A stretch of 35,230 nucleotides of DNA from Verrucomicrobia bacterium Opi.OSU.00C. GTDB taxonomy: Bacteria; Verrucomicrobiota; Verrucomicrobiia; Opitutales; PNEW01. The position numbers and the translations under genes are program-made. The stretch covers positions 1 to 35,230 of the forward strand of contig PNEW01000010.1 of assembly GCA_002922725.1 (NCBI GenBank). The letters are read 5' to 3'. Of this stretch, positions 34,053 to 35,230 are shown one piece after another (the first letter of the stretch is position 1; each line of letters opens with the position of its first letter). Under the pieces are notes generated by a model. The model searched no databases and was not told where the DNA came from. It was given only the letters and a program-made list of their open reading frames with translations.

Positions 34053-35108
34053 ATGATAGATCATTCCGAAGTTCCCGGAACGGTAATTTCTCACAGCCCA
34101 GCCAGTAGCCAAGCTTTCATCGGTTCTCCTACTCTGAGTGTTCTTGCTAACGGTAATTACGTCGCCGTTCATGACTTTTTTGGACCAGGGACAGAAGACA
34201 ATGAAATGGCCGTCTTCGGCTCTGATGACAGAGGGGAAAACTGGAAGCAGCTTTCCCGTTTTAAAGGGCAGTGGTGGTCCACCCTTTTCCTTCATAAAGA
34301 TGCTCTCTATCTAATAGGCACCAGTCGCGAATATGGTGACGTCGTTATTCGCAGATCCAAGGATGGAGGAAATACATGGACGGACCCTAAAGATGGAGAT
34401 ACCGGGCTCATCCGTGACGATGCACATTATCATTGTGCACCGGTCCCCTTATTGATTCATAACGGAAGAATCTGGCGTGCCTATGAGTTGGCAGAAGGAG
34501 AACGTCCTCAATGGTCAGTGCTCGTTTTTTCGATCGCATTGGATGCAGATCTGCTCAAAGCAGATAACTGGCGTATAAGTAAACCGTTTAAATATGACTG
34601 GCCCGGTTCCAAGTGGATCGAGTGGATCGAGGGAAACATTATTTTAACCCCAGAAAAGAAGCTCGTCAACATTCTGAGAGCTAACGGGGAAGGAGCCGAC
34701 AAAGCGGCGATCGTGCACATATCGAATGACGGTTTGGATCTTTCGCACGATCGCGACAAAGACATCATTCACTTTCCGGGGGGCAGCTCTAAATTTACCA
34801 TCCGATATGACGAAAAGACTTCGCGTTACTGGTCCATCGGAAGTAAACAAAGCAACCCAAAAGCTTACCGTAATATACTCGTTCTCACTTCATCATGGGA
34901 CCTTTGGAACTGGAATGTTGAAGGAATACTTCTCCAGCACCTCGATGAGGTATATCACGCCTGGCAATATGTAGACTGGCTATTTGAGGGTAATGATATT
35001 ATTGCTGCGTCGAGAACGGCTTACGACGATGGGCTAGGTGGTGCGGCCACAGCCCATGATGCTAACTACCTTACTTTTCATCGTATTAATAATTTCCGTG
35101 TTTTTTAA
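34053..35108 (+). CDS. BNR-repeat sialidase-like protein
   Basis: A 351-residue six-bladed beta-propeller of the sialidase/neuraminidase superfamily. Two Asp-box motifs are visible: SDDRGENW (57-64) and SKDGGNTW (102-109). FIGSPTLSVLANGNYVAVHDFFGPG at the start is the usual first blade. No signal peptide and no clear Arg triad of true sialidases are visible, so other exo-glycosidase-like functions are possible. Such proteins are common in sugar-degrading clusters of Planctomycetota and Verrucomicrobiota. An in-frame 9-base tandem repeat (34612-34629) encodes the doubled WIE-WIE. The neighbouring lyase and epimerase fit a sugar-acid route. Confidence 0.72.
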   Translation: MIDHSEVPGTVISHSPASSQAFIGSPTLSVLANGNYVAVHDFFGPGTEDNEMAVFGSDDRGENWKQLSRFKGQWWSTLFLHKDALYLIGTSREYGDVVIRRSKDGGNTWTDPKDGDTGLIRDDAHYHCAPVPLLIHNGRIWRAYELAEGERPQWSVLVFSIALDADLLKADNWRISKPFKYDWPGSKWIEWIEGNIILTPEKKLVNILRANGEGADKAAIVHISNDGLDLSHDRDKDIIHFPGGSSKFTIRYDEKTSRYWSIGSKQSNPKAYRNILVLTSSWDLWNWNVEGILLQHLDEVYHAWQYVDWLFEGNDIIAASRTAYDDGLGGAATAHDANYLTFHRINNFRVF

Positions 35109-35211
35109 AAGCCTGGAATAATCTGAATTTCATTACCCTGTATGCGGCGAGGGTAGTTGAAAAGGTGCGGGGCCTGCATTTTGGCATTTATATTTTTCCA
35201 AAGTGCCAGGC
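35109..35211. other. Non-coding tail of the contig
   Basis: About 100 bases after the sialidase-like gene up to the adapter. I see no gene. A loose inverted repeat (ggcctg near 35171 and caggc near 35207) is too imperfect to call a terminator. Confidence 0.4.
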
Positions 35212-35230
35212 CTGTCTCTTATACACATCT
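35212..35230. other. Tn5/Nextera mosaic-end adapter (library artefact)
   Basis: The last 19 bases, CTGTCTCTTATACACATCT, are the reverse complement of the adapter at the left end. This is library sequence and should be trimmed before use. Confidence 0.98.

Noticed and set aside
35171-35212. Inverted repeat ggcctg/caggcc near the right end as a terminator
   Set aside because: The arms are short and interrupted, the last base belongs to the adapter, and no U-tract follows.
1-35230. CRISPR array, insertion sequence or prophage
   Set aside because: No regular direct repeats, transposase, integrase or phage structural gene is seen on either strand; the terminal inverted repeats are adapters.

Overview
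The window is an AT-rich bacterial segment that begins and ends with the 19-bp Tn5/Nextera mosaic-end adapter, so it is a complete assembled contig with untrimmed library ends and not a natural replicon end. Gene content (BNR sialidase-like protein, DUF4838 protein, amidohydrolase_2, caa3/cbb-like respiratory gene order with small cysteine proteins, phosphonoacetate hydrolase) suggests a marine or aquatic aerobic heterotroph, most plausibly of the Verrucomicrobiota/PVC group. That taxonomic guess is an inference from gene types only and has modest confidence.

Layout, left to right. 1-702: tail of an upstream gene and a molybdenum-cofactor nucleotidyltransferase broken by a one-base frameshift. 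904-4381: an oligopeptide-type ABC transporter operon with intact second permease and both ATPases, but with the first permease (OppB) reduced to a decayed C-terminal remnant. 4533-6038: a CusF-SCO1 copper chaperone and a divergent-facing small four-helix membrane protein. 6145-12065 (+): the most unusual block, an Mrp-type ATPase, a zinc-ribbon/PCP_red protein, an AhbD/NirJ-like radical SAM-SPASM protein ending in PCP_red, a double universal-stress protein carrying three more PCP_red-like segments, and a GNAT protein. 12131-12895: HpaI-type aldolase.

22879-12926 (-) is one long, tightly packed respiratory operon: copper lipoprotein, A1-type cytochrome c oxidase subunits I, III, IV, two small membrane proteins, subunit II, a CydA-like (bd-like) membrane protein with no CydB, and three membrane-linked cytochromes c, the last with a C-terminal ethylbenzene-dehydrogenase-like heme domain. 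Upstream of it (-) lie a blue-copper protein, a MOSC protein, an amidohydrolase, a phosphonate-type alcohol dehydrogenase and a frameshifted phosphonoacetate hydrolase, which together look like an organophosphonate utilisation operon. A divergent HD-domain phosphohydrolase and a RidA protein follow.

29829-35108 is a carbohydrate-type region: DUF4838 protein (-), NAD-dependent epimerase/uronate-dehydrogenase-like protein and a DHDPS/NAL-family lyase (+, overlapping, the second broken at a run of ten G), tRNA-Arg(TCG), and a BNR-repeat sialidase-like protein.

How it fits together: SCO1, the blue-copper proteins, the oxidase and the bd-like/cytochrome c module form an aerobic respiratory system. 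The Mrp/PCP_red/radical-SAM/USP block beside it combines parts known from tetrapyrrole enzymes (radical SAM heme synthases, the PCP_red domain of dark protochlorophyllide reductase, a P-loop ATPase), so I propose it is an uncharacterised tetrapyrrole modification or delivery system serving the unusual oxidase. Three single genes are broken at homopolymer runs; these may be consensus errors, whereas the OppB remnant looks like true decay.
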